From positions 26,443 through 90,442 of the forward strand of contig JAFEMH010007425.1 in assembly GCA_022495995.1 (NCBI GenBank): DNA of 64,000 bases, written 5' to 3'. The position numbers and the translations under genes were made by a program. This DNA is from Adenophora triphylla var. japonica (lineage: Eukaryota; Streptophyta; Magnoliopsida; Asterales; Campanulaceae). Positions 1 to 9,640 of the stretch are shown piece after piece. A model generated the notes under the pieces. That model was given only the letters and a program-made list of their open reading frames with translations. It had not been told where the DNA came from and did no database searches. Position 1 is the first letter of the stretch; every line of letters begins with the position of its first letter.

Positions 1-222
1 ATATCCCCCACTCAAACCCTTGCCGTCCCTGGCAAGGTCAATCAATACCCAGATCGTACCCCCGGGCTAGCTCGCAAGCATTAAGGTCGGGGTTCCGCTC
101 TGATACCATTTGTAATGATCCGAGCCCGAAGCCCGACCGCTGCGTAGGTACCACACACTAACCCACTAAGCACCTCCTCAATTGGGTCAACCACAGCCCA
201 TCACATGCCTCCAAATGTCCAA
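1..222 (-). mobile_element. Small LTR element, 5' end fragment
   Basis: Reading the minus strand, an LTR (111-222, starting TGTAATGATCC on the plus strand) is followed after two bases by a primer-binding site at 97-108. The plus-strand GCTCTGATACCA matches the 3' end of plant initiator Met-tRNA. Bases 1-96 are the start of the internal region. The same LTR recurs at 45924-46141, about 218 bp long, so roughly the first 112 bp are present here. Homology stops near 222, where gypsy RNase H coding sequence begins. An LTR this short suggests a TRIM-like or other compact element, but the interior lies outside the window. It lacks 5S rRNA-like sequence, so it is not Cassandra. Confidence 0.7.
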
Positions 223-2089
223 TGAAGAATTATGAGAGAAATTACCCAACTCACGATTTAGAACTGGCTGCGGTAGTTTTTGCTTTGAATATTTGGAGAC
301 ATTATTTATATGGAGTGTCATGTGAAATATATACGGACCATAAGAGCCTTAAATATATATTTACCTAGAAGGAGTTAAACATGAGGCAGATAAAATGGTT
401 GGAGTTACTAAAAGATTATGACTATACAATTTTGTATCATCCGGGAAAATCTAATAAAGTAGCAGATGCCCTAAGCCGTAAGAATAGGGGAAGTTTGGCA
501 ATGATGTTAACTAAAGAGAAGAGGAAATTAAAAGGTATAGACCCTTCTCGCATGGAAGTCAGAGTTTGTGGTGGTAGGGGTTATATATCTCATTTAAGTG
601 TTCAACCGGCAATTTTAGACAAGATTAAGGCGGCTCAATTGAATGTCCCGGAACTATTTAAAATTTTAGAGAAGTTGAAAGATGGGGGGGCAGTCTGATT
701 TCAGGATGGGAAGCGACAACGTGTTGAGATACGGCTCCAGGATTTGCATTCCTGCTGATGAAGGGATTAAATGAGGAATATTAGAAGAAGCTCATTGTTC
801 TCGATCTTCTGTGCATCCTGGAAATACCAAGATGTATAGAAATATGAAAGAAGTATATTGGTGGAATAATATGAAAAGGGAGATAGCTGATTTCGTGTCT
901 CAGTGTCTAGTATGTCAATAAGTCAAGTGTGAACATCAACGACTAGGCAGCTTATTGCAATCGATGCCGATTCCAGAATGGAAGTGGGAACACATTACTA
1001 TGGATTTCGTAACTGGGTTACCAAAAACACTTGGAGGGCATGATGCAATATGGGTGATTGTAGACAGGTTGACTAAGTCAGCCCACTTTCTTGCGATACG
1101 AGTCAGAGATTCATTAGAAATGCTAGCGAAGTTGTATATAGACGAGATTGTGAGACTGTATGGGATACCGGTATCTATTGTGTTGGATAGAGATGCGAGG
1201 TTCACATCAAAGTTTTTGGGGAATTTTACAACGAGCTTTAGGAACTCATTTGAACTTGAGCACCGCATTTTACCCGCAAACAGACAAACAGTCAGAATGG
1301 ACCATTCAAACTCTCGAAGATATGCTTAGAGCATGATCATTAGATTGGAGGGGTTATTGGGATTAACATCTTACGTTGGTGGAGTTCGCATACAATAACA
1401 ATTTCCACACCAGAATTGGGATGGCACCGTATGAAGCCTTGTATGGGCGAAAGTGTCGTTCACCTACTTGTTGGAACGAGGTGGGCGAGAGGAAGCTATT
1501 GGGACTAGAGTTAGTTCAAGTAACATCAGTGAAGGTTCAGTTAATTAAGAAGAGATTGTTGACCGCTCAAAGTAGATAGAAGGCGTATGTAAATCGGCGT
1601 CGTGGTGAACTCAACTTTGAGGTAGGGGAGCATGTGTTCTTAAAGATATCCCCTACAAAGAGCGTTATGAGGTTCGGTATTAGAGGGAAGCTCAGTCCTA
1701 GGTATGTGGGACCTTTCGAAATTTTGGATCGGGTTGGAGAAGTAGCATATCGCTTAGCTTTACCACATGTGCTTTCGGGAGTTCATAATGTTTTCCACAT
1801 ATCCGTGTTACGAAAATATATACCATACCCTAGTCATGTTATCGAATTTGAGAAGCTACGGTTCCGAGAAGACCTAGGCTATGATGAAAAGCCAATAAAA
1901 ATTGTGGATAAAAAGGATCAGGTACTGCGGAAGCGAGTCATTCCATATGTAAAGGTTCAATGGAGCAATCATAATGAGAGGGAAGCAACTTGGGAGTTAG
2001 AAAGCGAAATGTGAGAAAAGCACCCCCAGATATTCAACTAACAAGGTACGCCATGTTTAGAGGACTAAACTTTTTTTAACGGGTAAGAA
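223..2089 (+). pseudogene. pol: Ty3/gypsy pol fragment: RNase H and integrase (element A)
   Basis: The fragment begins inside RNase H ([19 protein letters not shown] at about 225-290, then [11 protein letters not shown] and VADALSRK). Integrase follows: a zinc-binding region near 790-930, a core with Asp in ITMDFVTGLP (about 1000), Asp in VLDRDARFTSKF (about 1185) and the Glu of the QSEW segment (about 1290). The C-terminal domain is GVHNVFHISVLRKY, with a chromodomain-like tail (VKVQWSNHNEREATWELE, about 1950-2000). This order is typical of Tekay/Del-like chromoviruses (inference). Stops at about 367, 919, 1338 and 2012 plus shifts near 1250 make it non-coding. Reverse transcriptase and everything upstream are absent. 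A purine stretch just before 2090 is the probable polypurine tract. Confidence 0.85.
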
Positions 2090-2298
2090 TGTGATATACC
2101 GTAACTTTCAAAATAAATAATTAATTAATTAACTAAGTAATTATTAAAGAAAATATCTAATTAGAAAAAAATAGGTGGGATTGATAGATTAGAAATAGTT
2201 ACCTAATTAGTGGGGAGTTAGATATAAGTGGGGAAGTTAGATAAGAGTGGGGAGTTATGCGATTGGTGGAAGAGCATATGGCTAAATATTCTAATAAA

Positions 2299-2307
2299 TA
2301 TAAATAG
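2299..2307 (+). promoter_or_regulatory. Probable TATA box of the element A LTR
   Basis: TATAAATAG lies about 210 bp into the LTR, upstream of a GA-rich stretch, which is the usual arrangement of promoter and leader in plant LTRs. The assignment is by sequence only, and the hAT-like insertion downstream would disrupt any transcript. Confidence 0.5.
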
Positions 2308-2639
2308 GGTAGTACTGTTTTGGGAAGAGGTTTTCATCACTAACATTATAAGGAACAGCAAGAGAGAGAGAGAGAAAAAAAAAGGGAGACTCACGGGTGG
2401 AGATGGCCAAAATGGGCTCAAATCCGTAGGAGGTCCGCACGGACCCTTGCCCGCAGCCCATTTGCCCCGGGTCCATCTAGTCCGTGGCCCGTAACCCGTC
2501 CAGCCCGCTTTTCATACGGGATGGGCTTGGATCACAGAGATCCGCAGGGACCGAATATTGGCCCGCGGATCAGAAGTTCCGTTTGGTCCGTGGCCCGTTT
2601 TGCCCGTTATCAAAGAGGTCCGCACGGACCTGTTTGAAT

Positions 2640-3000
2640 TCTAAACCCTAAACCCTATATTTTAAACCCTAAACCCTATATTCTAAACTCTAAACCCTAT
2701 ATACCCCATACCCTAACCCCCTATGTCTTAAATCATATTTATACCCCATACCCTAAAGTATATACCTCTATATCCTAAACCTTGTAATATATACCACTCA
2801 CTAAACACTAAACCCTAAACAGCTAAACCCTATATATCCCATACCCTAACCCATACCTTAAACTATATGTCATATACCTTATACCATACACCATATAACA
2901 TAAACCATTTATCATATACCTTATACCCTAAGCCATTTATCATATATCTTATACCCTAAACCCTATATTACATATCCTAAACTCCATGCATATCCTAAAT
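2640..3000. repeat. Degenerate telomere-like CCCTAAA repeats
   Basis: The stretch has many copies of the plant telomere heptamer CCCTAAA, two or more in register at 2642-2665 and 2665-2700. They grade into degenerate forms such as ACCCTATATAC and ATACCCTAAAC. It lies wholly inside the hAT-like element B, so it marks neither a chromosome end nor necessarily an ancient one. Order decays to the right. Confidence 0.7.
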
Positions 3001-3324
3001 CATTACCATATATGTAAATAAATGTTTACTAATATTATTGATAATTGAATATTACATAATAGTAATAATTAAGAGAAAAATATTTAATAATAATAATAAT
3101 AATTTAACCTTTAGAAAATATTAATAATGCTTTACTTTACCCCCAACCCCTAAAGTATTTACCATATTGCTCAAACTGACAAACAACAAAACAACTAAAA
3201 ATCTTACTCTAGGACGTAGGGATAAAAAAAAGTCTAAAATATTATTTTCTAGTCAATAAAAATAAATAAAGGATGAGTTGGTCTTATAAAAAAAGCGCTC
3301 TTTTCTAAGGTTAAGGAAAAACCA

Positions 3325-3720
3325 TTTTACACTGGCACTTAATAATACATGCACTGGCACTTTTCACACTGACACTTTATTATACTAACACTCGCACTTT
3401 GTTACACATGCACCGATACTTTTTATACTGACACTTAATATACGTGCACTGAAACTCTCCACACTGGCACTCTTTTACACTAACACTGGCACTTTGTTAC
3501 ATATGCACCGACACTTTTTTTTACACTGGGAGCGATCGCGCCCATCCTTGGGGCGATTGCGCGGTGCCATTCTGTAGAGATGGGGCGATCGGACCCTAGG
3601 AGGGCGATCGCACCCTAGGGCGTGCACTGAGACTCTTTTACACTAACACTGACACTTTTTTACACATGCACTTGCACTTTGTTACAAATGCACTGGCACT
3701 TTTTTACACTGGCACCAGCA
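3325..3720. repeat. Imperfect tandem repeat CACTGGCACTTT-TTACAC
   Basis: About 17 imperfect copies of a roughly 20-27 bp unit (consensus CACTGGCACTTTTTTACAC, with variants ACTGACACT and GCACCGACACT) fill this part of element B. The array is split in two by a GC-rich palindrome cluster at 3532-3611. A short perfect-looking hairpin with arms AAACACGTTTTTTC and GGAAAAACGTGTTT follows at 3731-3770. Confidence 0.75.
3532..3611. repeat. GCGATCGC palindrome cluster
   Basis: Within 80 bp lie GCGATCGC (3532-3539), GCGATTGC (3553-3560), GCGATCGG (3585-3592) and GCGATCGC (3604-3611). The perfect 8-bp palindrome appears twice, with two single-base variants. Surroundings are C-rich (CCCATCC, ACCCTAGG) and stand out from the AT-rich interior of element B. 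The function is unknown. Confidence 0.7.
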
Positions 3721-3787
3721 GGAGAAACAAAACACGTTTTTTCTAAAGTTTAAGGAAAAACGTGTTTTTTGTAAGATTTTGACATAA

Positions 3788-4342
3788 AGGATAGTCCGTC
3801 CCTCTTTTCTTTTATATACTTTCATTTGTTTAGCTTTTTTCTATCTTTTTATATATACCTTTTTGTAAAAAAAATCACTAATAAAAAATGTCTAAAATAT
3901 TATTTTCTAGTCAATAAAAAATTAAAATAAAATAAAAAAATAAATATAGGGTAGTCCGTCTCTCTTTTCTTCTATATACTTTCATTTGTTTAGCTTTTTT
4001 CTTTCTTTTTTTATATACCTTTTTGTAAAAAAAATCACTAATAAACAAAGTCTAAAATATTATTTCTTAGTCAATAAAAAGTTAATAAAAAAATCAAAAT
4101 AAATAAAGGATAGTCCGTCCCTCTTTTCTATTATATACTTTAAATTGTTTAGTTTTTTTCTATCTTTATTATATACCTTTTTGTAAAAAAAAAATCACTA
4201 ATAAACAAAGTCTAAAATATTATTTCCTAGTCAATAAAAAATTAAAAGAAAATAAAAAATAAATATAGGTTAGTCCGACCCTCTATTCTTTTATATACTT
4301 TCATTTGTTTAGCTTTTTTCTATCTTTTTTATATATAAAACA
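3788..4342. repeat. About 160-bp tandem repeat, roughly 3.5 copies
   Basis: Units start with TAGTCCGTCCCTCTTTTCTT near 3791, 3951, 4111 and 4271, so the period is about 160 bp. The fourth copy is cut off around 4342. Each contains TTTGTTTAGCTTTTTTC, CCTTTTTGTAAAAAAAATCAC and GTCTAAAATATTATTT in order. A partial earlier copy of the last segment lies at 3230-3276. The array sits inside the hAT-like element B. Copies differ by point changes and short A-run indels. Confidence 0.8.
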
Positions 4343-4831
4343 ACTAATTTTCTTATATCTAAGTGATTTTATATTTTAAAAAACAGAATATTAAATACTA
4401 AATTTCTTTTTATTTTTTCCATATTTTGTCCATATTTTTTCTGATTTAAAAAAAAATAAAAAATAGAAAAACCCGTTTGGCCCGTGGGTTGGTCCGTACA
4501 GACCAAACGGGCAGGTTTGGACATCCAAATTGGGACGGGTCGGGCCGGTTTTAGGCCCGTTTCATCAAACGGACTGACGGACTTCAACCCGTCTCGCCCG
4601 CGAATTGGTCCGTACAGACCGGGCCGGAACGGGCCGGCCCATTTGGCCATCACCACTCACGGGGAGAGAGAGACATGAAGAAGAAGTAGAGAGAGAAGGA
4701 GAAAGTACACAAGGTTACTTTATCAAGGTATATTTTCCTCCTTGTTAGATTAATTGCACACAATATAAATTATGTTCCTTCCTTTTGTTGTACTTTAAGA
4801 TTTTAATAAATAGCGAGTAAATGAATGAGAT

Positions 4832-5190
4832 TGATGCAGTGATATTCTGGAGTATTCTAGAACATTTTTGTGATAAGTATTATAGTTGTTTCGTTCCTTT
4901 TGTCGTAGAAGTCAAAATATCAAGAGTTTTAGTATTTTGAAAGCCAGCAAATCAAGAGTCTTTATATTTTGAAAGTCATCAATAATGAGTCTTTTCAGTT
5001 AGTTATTGCATCTATAAATACCCTTGATGTACTGATTGAAAGGGGGTCTTGAATAAAATATTTTCCCGTCATAATCAGCTATCTGAGCTTGATTTTATTT
5101 ACTTATTATTGGTGTAAGATTCTCATTCAACTCCCTTTTCTTTATTCCCTCTGAAGGCTGCAGTTTGACTGGATCAGGTGGTATTAGAGC
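4832..5190 (+). repeat. 5' LTR and primer-binding site of element C
   Basis: The LTR spans 4832-5176 (345 bp), from TGATGCAGTG to GGATCA. The primer site TGGTATTAGAGC at 5179-5190 is the initiator Met-tRNA site with one mismatch. The LTR contains a TATAAATA-like stretch near 5012. Compared with the 3' copy, the main difference is that the 3' copy carries a MITE and ends CTGCATCA. Confidence 0.85.
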
Positions 5191-5221
5191 CCGGTTGTGT
5201 TGGGTGCTTCTGTTTGCAATC

Positions 5222-6748
5222 ATGGCTCCAAGAGGAAAGCCACGACAACCAGCAGTTGCACCAACTAATACCCATGTAATCCAAGAGAGGAGATGAATGA
5301 ATTAAGGAGGCAAGTCGAGTTTCTGACCTAACGATTGGCTCAACTTGAATCCTCACATGAGGAAGAAGTGTTGGAGTCAGAAGATACATTTCGGATTCCA
5401 TTCCATAGGTGTGCTCGTCACCATGAGCAACCTGTGCGTGATGATCAGAAGTGGGAAGCCAATATCAAGGTCGAAATTCCAGACTTTTTTGGAACCTTGA
5501 AGGCCGAAGAGTTCATTGATTGGTTAAACACTATTGAAAGGGAATTCGAATTCAAGGATGTGCCTGACAATAAGAAGGTGAAATTGGTGGCTATTAAGTT
5601 AAAGGGCAAAGCTTCAGCTTGGTGGGAACAACTTCAATTAATGCGACAAAGGAGAGGAAATTCAAAAATTTTGGACTGGGAAAAGATGAAGAAGAAGCTC
5701 AAGGAGAATTTCCTTCCATTCAATTATACCCAGCTCATGTTTAAGTGTTTGCAGAATTCACAACAAGGAGTCAGGTCTGTGGAGGAGTACACAGAAGAAT
5801 TTTATCAGCTTATTTCACGCAATGATTTATCGGGAAGTGAAGAACAGCTTGTTGCAAGATACTTGGCTGGTTTGCGCCAAAGTATTCAAGATGTTCTGAA
5901 TCTGAATACTTATTGGTCTGTTTCAGAAGCCTATAAAGAGCGTTAGCTGTGGAAAAACAACAGTACATACCTGGAGTTCGCATTGGGAACTCGTGGAAGA
6001 AGACATCTGGTTCAAAGCAAGTTGAACAGGGGTCTAAAACTTTGGGAGCGATGTTGGAAAGTCAAATGTTACAGCTGTAGTGCATGGGAAGCCAGCTGAA
6101 AATATTGTTGGTTCATCAAATCAGAACATTAAATGCTATAAATGCGAAGGACTAGGCCACAAGTCTTTGACTTGCGGACAACAAAGGGACAAACAACTTA
6201 TGATTGACAATGAGGTGCTTGAGACAGATGATGTTGATGACGGAGAAGTAAGGTACAATGAAGCAAGTTATGATAAAGATGTAGGGAATAGCAAAGAAAG
6301 TTTGGTATATGGCGATATAGGTGAGACACTTGTTATTCGCAAGAACCTTTTACCGCCAAAGGAGGAGGAAAATTGTGATTGGCTGCGGAATAATATATTC
6401 CACACGACTTGTACCATCAAAGATAAGGTCTGTAAGCTTATCATTGATAGTGGAAGTTGTGAAAATGTTATTTCTCGAGAAGCTGTGGAGAAGCTAGATT
6501 TAAAGCAAGAAAAGCATCCAAGGCCATATAAGCTCTCTTGGTTCAAAAAAGGAAATGAGGTAAATGTTGATGCTCGTTGTTTGGTCTCTTTCTCTATAGG
6601 ACACAAGTATTTTGACAATGTTTGGTGTGACGTTGTCCCTATGGATGCCTGCAATATTCTTCTTGGACGTCCTTGGCAGTTTGATTGGAGCACCATTCAT
6701 GATGGCAGATCAAATGCATACAGTTCAGGAAGGACAATCTTAAGGTGA
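5222..6748 (+). pseudogene. gag: gag and protease of element C, degenerate
   Basis: The likely start is ATG 5222 (MAPRGKPRQP). The reading then needs a frame change near 5290 and passes a TAA near 5329, where CAA is expected. The 5335-5946 frame carries a retrotransposon capsid domain ([20 protein letters not shown], then [12 protein letters not shown] and [12 protein letters not shown]). After another shift comes a CCHC zinc knuckle (CYKCEGLGHKSLTC, about 6133-6175), and then a pepsin-like protease with the intact active-site motif IIDSGSCENVIS (about 6441-6476). Gag packages RNA; the protease would mature the polyprotein. At least two frameshifts and two stops separate these parts. Confidence 0.85.
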
Positions 6749-7857
6749 CTCTGGTTCCATCAAAAGAAGGCAGCTTTGCCAAACCAAGTAAAACTGCCAC
6801 CGGGAGTTTTCTTTCAATCTCTAACTTTATGGGAAAGGTCCAAGAATCTGGAGTTATGTTTTCTTTGGTGGTCCGTGAAGTTGAATATGTTAGTTCAGTC
6901 CCGAATTCAATAAAATCCATCCTTGATGAATATGCTAAAATTATGCCTCAAGAGATCCCTCCTGGGCTACCACCAATGAGGGATGTTCAGCATCAAATTG
7001 ATTTTATTCCAGGCTCAAGTTTGCCTAATAAAGGGGCATATCGCATGAGCCCAAACAAGATGGTTCTTGGCGCATGTGCATCGATAGTCGGGCGATAAAT
7101 AAAATCACGATCAAGTATCGATATCCAATTCCTCATTTGGATGACATGCTGGATCAACTTGCTGGTGCAAAGGTGTATTCAAAGATTGATCTTCGAAGTG
7201 GATTTCACCAGATTCGTATTCGACCAGGTGATGAATGGAAGACGGCGTTCAAGACAAGAGAAGGGCTATATGAATGGTTGGTAATGCCATTCGGATTGTC
7301 CAATACCCCAAGTACTTTTAAGCGATTTATGAATCATGTGTTGAAGCCATTTCTTCAAAAGTGTGTTGTTGTATAGTTTAATAATATCCTAATATACTCT
7401 TGTTCCTCAAACGAGCACGAACAACACTTAAAGATGGTATTGGAAACTTTAAAGAGAGAGAAGTTGTACGTGAACTTGAAGAAATGCAGTTTTGCAATCT
7501 CCTCGATGTTATTTCTTGGTTACATTGTTTCTGGGGACGGGATAAAAGTTGACCAGTCCAAAGTTAAGGCTATCAATGAATGGCCGACACCTCGTTCAAT
7601 TCACGATGTTCGAAGTTTCCATGGACTGGCCTCATTTTATAGGCGATTCATCAAGAATTTCAGCAGTATAGTGTCTCCGCTTACTAACTGTATGAAGTCT
7701 GAATCCAAGTTTAGTTGGAGTACGGAAGCCGATCAAAGCTTCAAGCTCATAAAACAGAAGCTTATAGAAGCTCCAGTTCTTGCATTACCAGATTTTGGGA
7801 AGGTTTTTGAAGGGGATTGCAATGCATCAAAAGTTAGAATAGGCGCTGTCCTAAGCC
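6745..7857 (+). pseudogene. pol: Reverse transcriptase of element C, catalytically dead
   Basis: RT is recognisable from SIKSILDEYAKIMPQEIPPGLPP through YRMSPN (about 7050), [21 protein letters not shown] (about 7180), [12 protein letters not shown] and [14 protein letters not shown] (about 7610). A deletion removes the early fingers: YRMSPN runs almost directly into [11 protein letters not shown] in another frame at 7074. The catalytic tyrosine-X-Asp-Asp box reads stop-F-N-N at about 7373-7384, so tyrosine and both aspartates are lost. RNase H begins near 7790 and breaks at 7857, where element D inserted after AAGCC. The remainder of RNase H is at 27372. Confidence 0.9.
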
Positions 7858-9640
7858 TGAATGAACGCTCGCCGAAAAATAATTAAGTTTTTGGGAGTCG
7901 CCACGCCATTTTAAAGGAAACATTGAGAACCTTTTAAAAATAGAGAATTGGGTTCGGGGTCAGGTTACGTGTTGGGAAGAACTGAGAGTTCACCCAACAC
8001 GCCTCGTAAACATGAGTCTTTCTATGTTCAACATCCATGATCATTCAATGAGTGTGTGCAATTTGTGTGAGACAAAATATGTATAAAATGCATATTAATG
8101 CTTTGCTTTATTGATGAACAGATGGAATTACATCTTGTGAGCCACTTATTTTGGGGGGCCACGTCCCAATTACAACGAGGTAAACAAATTACAAATGCAA
8201 ACGGGACCTGCTGCAGTTGGCTAAGTATGTCGCCTGACACAGGACCATGAATGGCCAGTTGTGTCGCATGACATACTATGCCATATGCAGAGGTTTTACA
8301 ACTGGACTACAGAGACAAGCTAATAGTAACAACGAGGTTAACAGAGATGGAATTAATGGCAAACAACGAGATTGCAAAGATGGAAATGTATAATTGCAAC
8401 AAGACAATATCAGATTACAGGTCAAGGAAAACACCTAGATATGGATAAACACATGAGAGAGAATGAATATGATTGATTCACCCTCTACTTGGTGTTTAGA
8501 CAAACTAATATCAAACAAATGGTCAAGCATACAGATCAAAGCATACTGGGAACAAAATGAGATTATATCAATACCAATCTAATCAGGTTCTAGCCTGAAG
8601 AACATATCAACTGTGACAATACCAATGAACAATGAGAAGAGAGAGAAAAGGAATTAGGACATTACCCTTGTAGTATCCACAATCCTTATACCACGTTAGG
8701 TAGATGGATCTTCAAATCAGCTTCAGAGAGAAAGAGTTCAAGCTCAAAAATAATGGTTGTGAAGTTTTAAGGCTGATTTTGGTGAAGACTATCGAAAATA
8801 GACCGAACTGAGGTTGTGAGAACGGCCGGAGATGATGGAATTCGCGAACTGAAAAGGGTGAGAGACGGAATCGTGGTGGATTGAAACTTGACGAGCGGCG
8901 TTAGATCCGGCAAAGCAGCGGCAGTGAACGTAGAGATAGGGAACGCAGATTTGGGGAGAACAGAGAACGGTTATGGGTGATTGTAGTTGGTGGTAGAGAG
9001 ATAGAGAAGGGTGATGGGCGATAGTGGGGGACTTGGGTCGCCGGCGAATGGGTTTAGAGAGAGAGGACGGGCGTCACCGTGGCTGGGAGCGTCATTTTGG
9101 GTAGAGCGGGAGAGAGATGGGTGTTGTTTTGGGGTAGAGAAACAGAGGGGTGAGGAAGGAAGCGATCAGAGAGAGGAACGGGTTAGGTCTAGGTTCTGGA
9201 ACAGGGGAGGAAGACGATCGGTTTTGGGGAAGAACTCAACCGTGAGGAACGATTAGAGAGAGAATGGTGAGGAAGCTGTTTGCGTTTAGAGAGAGAGAGT
9301 AGAGAGAGAGGCCATTTCTTTTTTCTTTTTCCCCCTGTCAAATGAGAAAATAAATTGATTTAACGTTGCTTGGAAATGGTTTGTTAGGTCGCACGACTGA
9401 AGGAGAATAACCACTTTCCTTCTAGAACCCTGCCAAGTGGCGGTTCTGGACCCTTCCTTGAATAATTCCTTAAAGGTCCAAACTGCATAAATCCCTATAG
9501 GTCCTTCCTTAGAGAGAAACTTATAAAAAGCTCCCGAAAGCCTCGGAATGAACCGAAAATTTACCAAAACGCTCCCTAGTGCACTTTTATTGAGTAAAAG
9601 GCATCTTTATTGGGTCGCGAGTTGGATTGGGGTACTCACA
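7858..9640 (-). repeat. 3' LTR of element D (left copy)
   Basis: 1783 bp, with clear end-to-end similarity to 25634-27366. Palindromes TGTCGCCTGACA (8228-8239) and TGTCGCATGACA (8272-8283) lie 32 bp apart, and related words occur in the leader. A GA-rich tract at 9255-9312 corresponds to a CT-rich leader on the minus strand. A segment near 9165-9205 (an AGCGATCAGAGAGAGGAAC region) is absent from the right copy, which accounts for most of the 50-bp length difference. Reading frames such as 9011-9256 are not conserved as proteins and are not genes. Confidence 0.88.

Larger units (their letters stand above)
2390..4663. mobile_element. Non-autonomous hAT-like DNA transposon (element B)
   Basis: An exact 8-bp duplication, CTCACGGG, occurs at 2390-2397 and 4656-4663. 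The element between them (2398-4655, 2258 bp) has terminal inverted repeats TGGAGATGGCCAAAATGGGC (left) and TGGTGATGGCCAAATGGGC (right end, reverse complement). Eight-bp duplications and GGCC-rich termini of this form are characteristic of plant hAT elements such as nDart (from memory). Subterminal regions (about 2400-2640 and 4470-4655) are packed with GGTCCGTACGGACC-like and GGCCCG motifs, typical hAT subterminal transposase-binding repeats. No transposase reading frame is present. The interior consists of three kinds of tandem repeat, listed separately. It inserted in the LTR of element A. Confidence 0.87.
2090..4831 (+). mobile_element. 3' LTR of element A, interrupted by element B
   Basis: The LTR starts TGTGATATACC at 2090, directly after the polypurine tract of the pol fragment. 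U3 is AT-rich and carries a TATA box; a GA-rich stretch at 2360-2388 and 4664-4710 marks the leader around the hAT-like insertion, and the LTR resumes at 4664. It is interrupted again at 4832 by element C and continues for an undefined distance after 30330. I could not identify its 3' end or a second LTR copy in the window. LTR-resident parts are 2090-2389 and 4664-4831. Confidence 0.65.

Noticed and set aside
1..222. Cassandra-type TRIM
   Set aside because: The LTR lacks 5S rRNA-like sequence, which is the defining trait.
2640..3000. Chromosome end or subtelomere
   Set aside because: The CCCTAAA-like repeats are degenerate and lie within the exact 8-bp duplication of a hAT-like element.
9011..9256. 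Small gene in the left LTR of element D
   Set aside because: The matching frame in the right LTR (26788-26982) is shortened by a deletion and both are low-complexity Arg/Gly-rich, so there is no sign of protein conservation.
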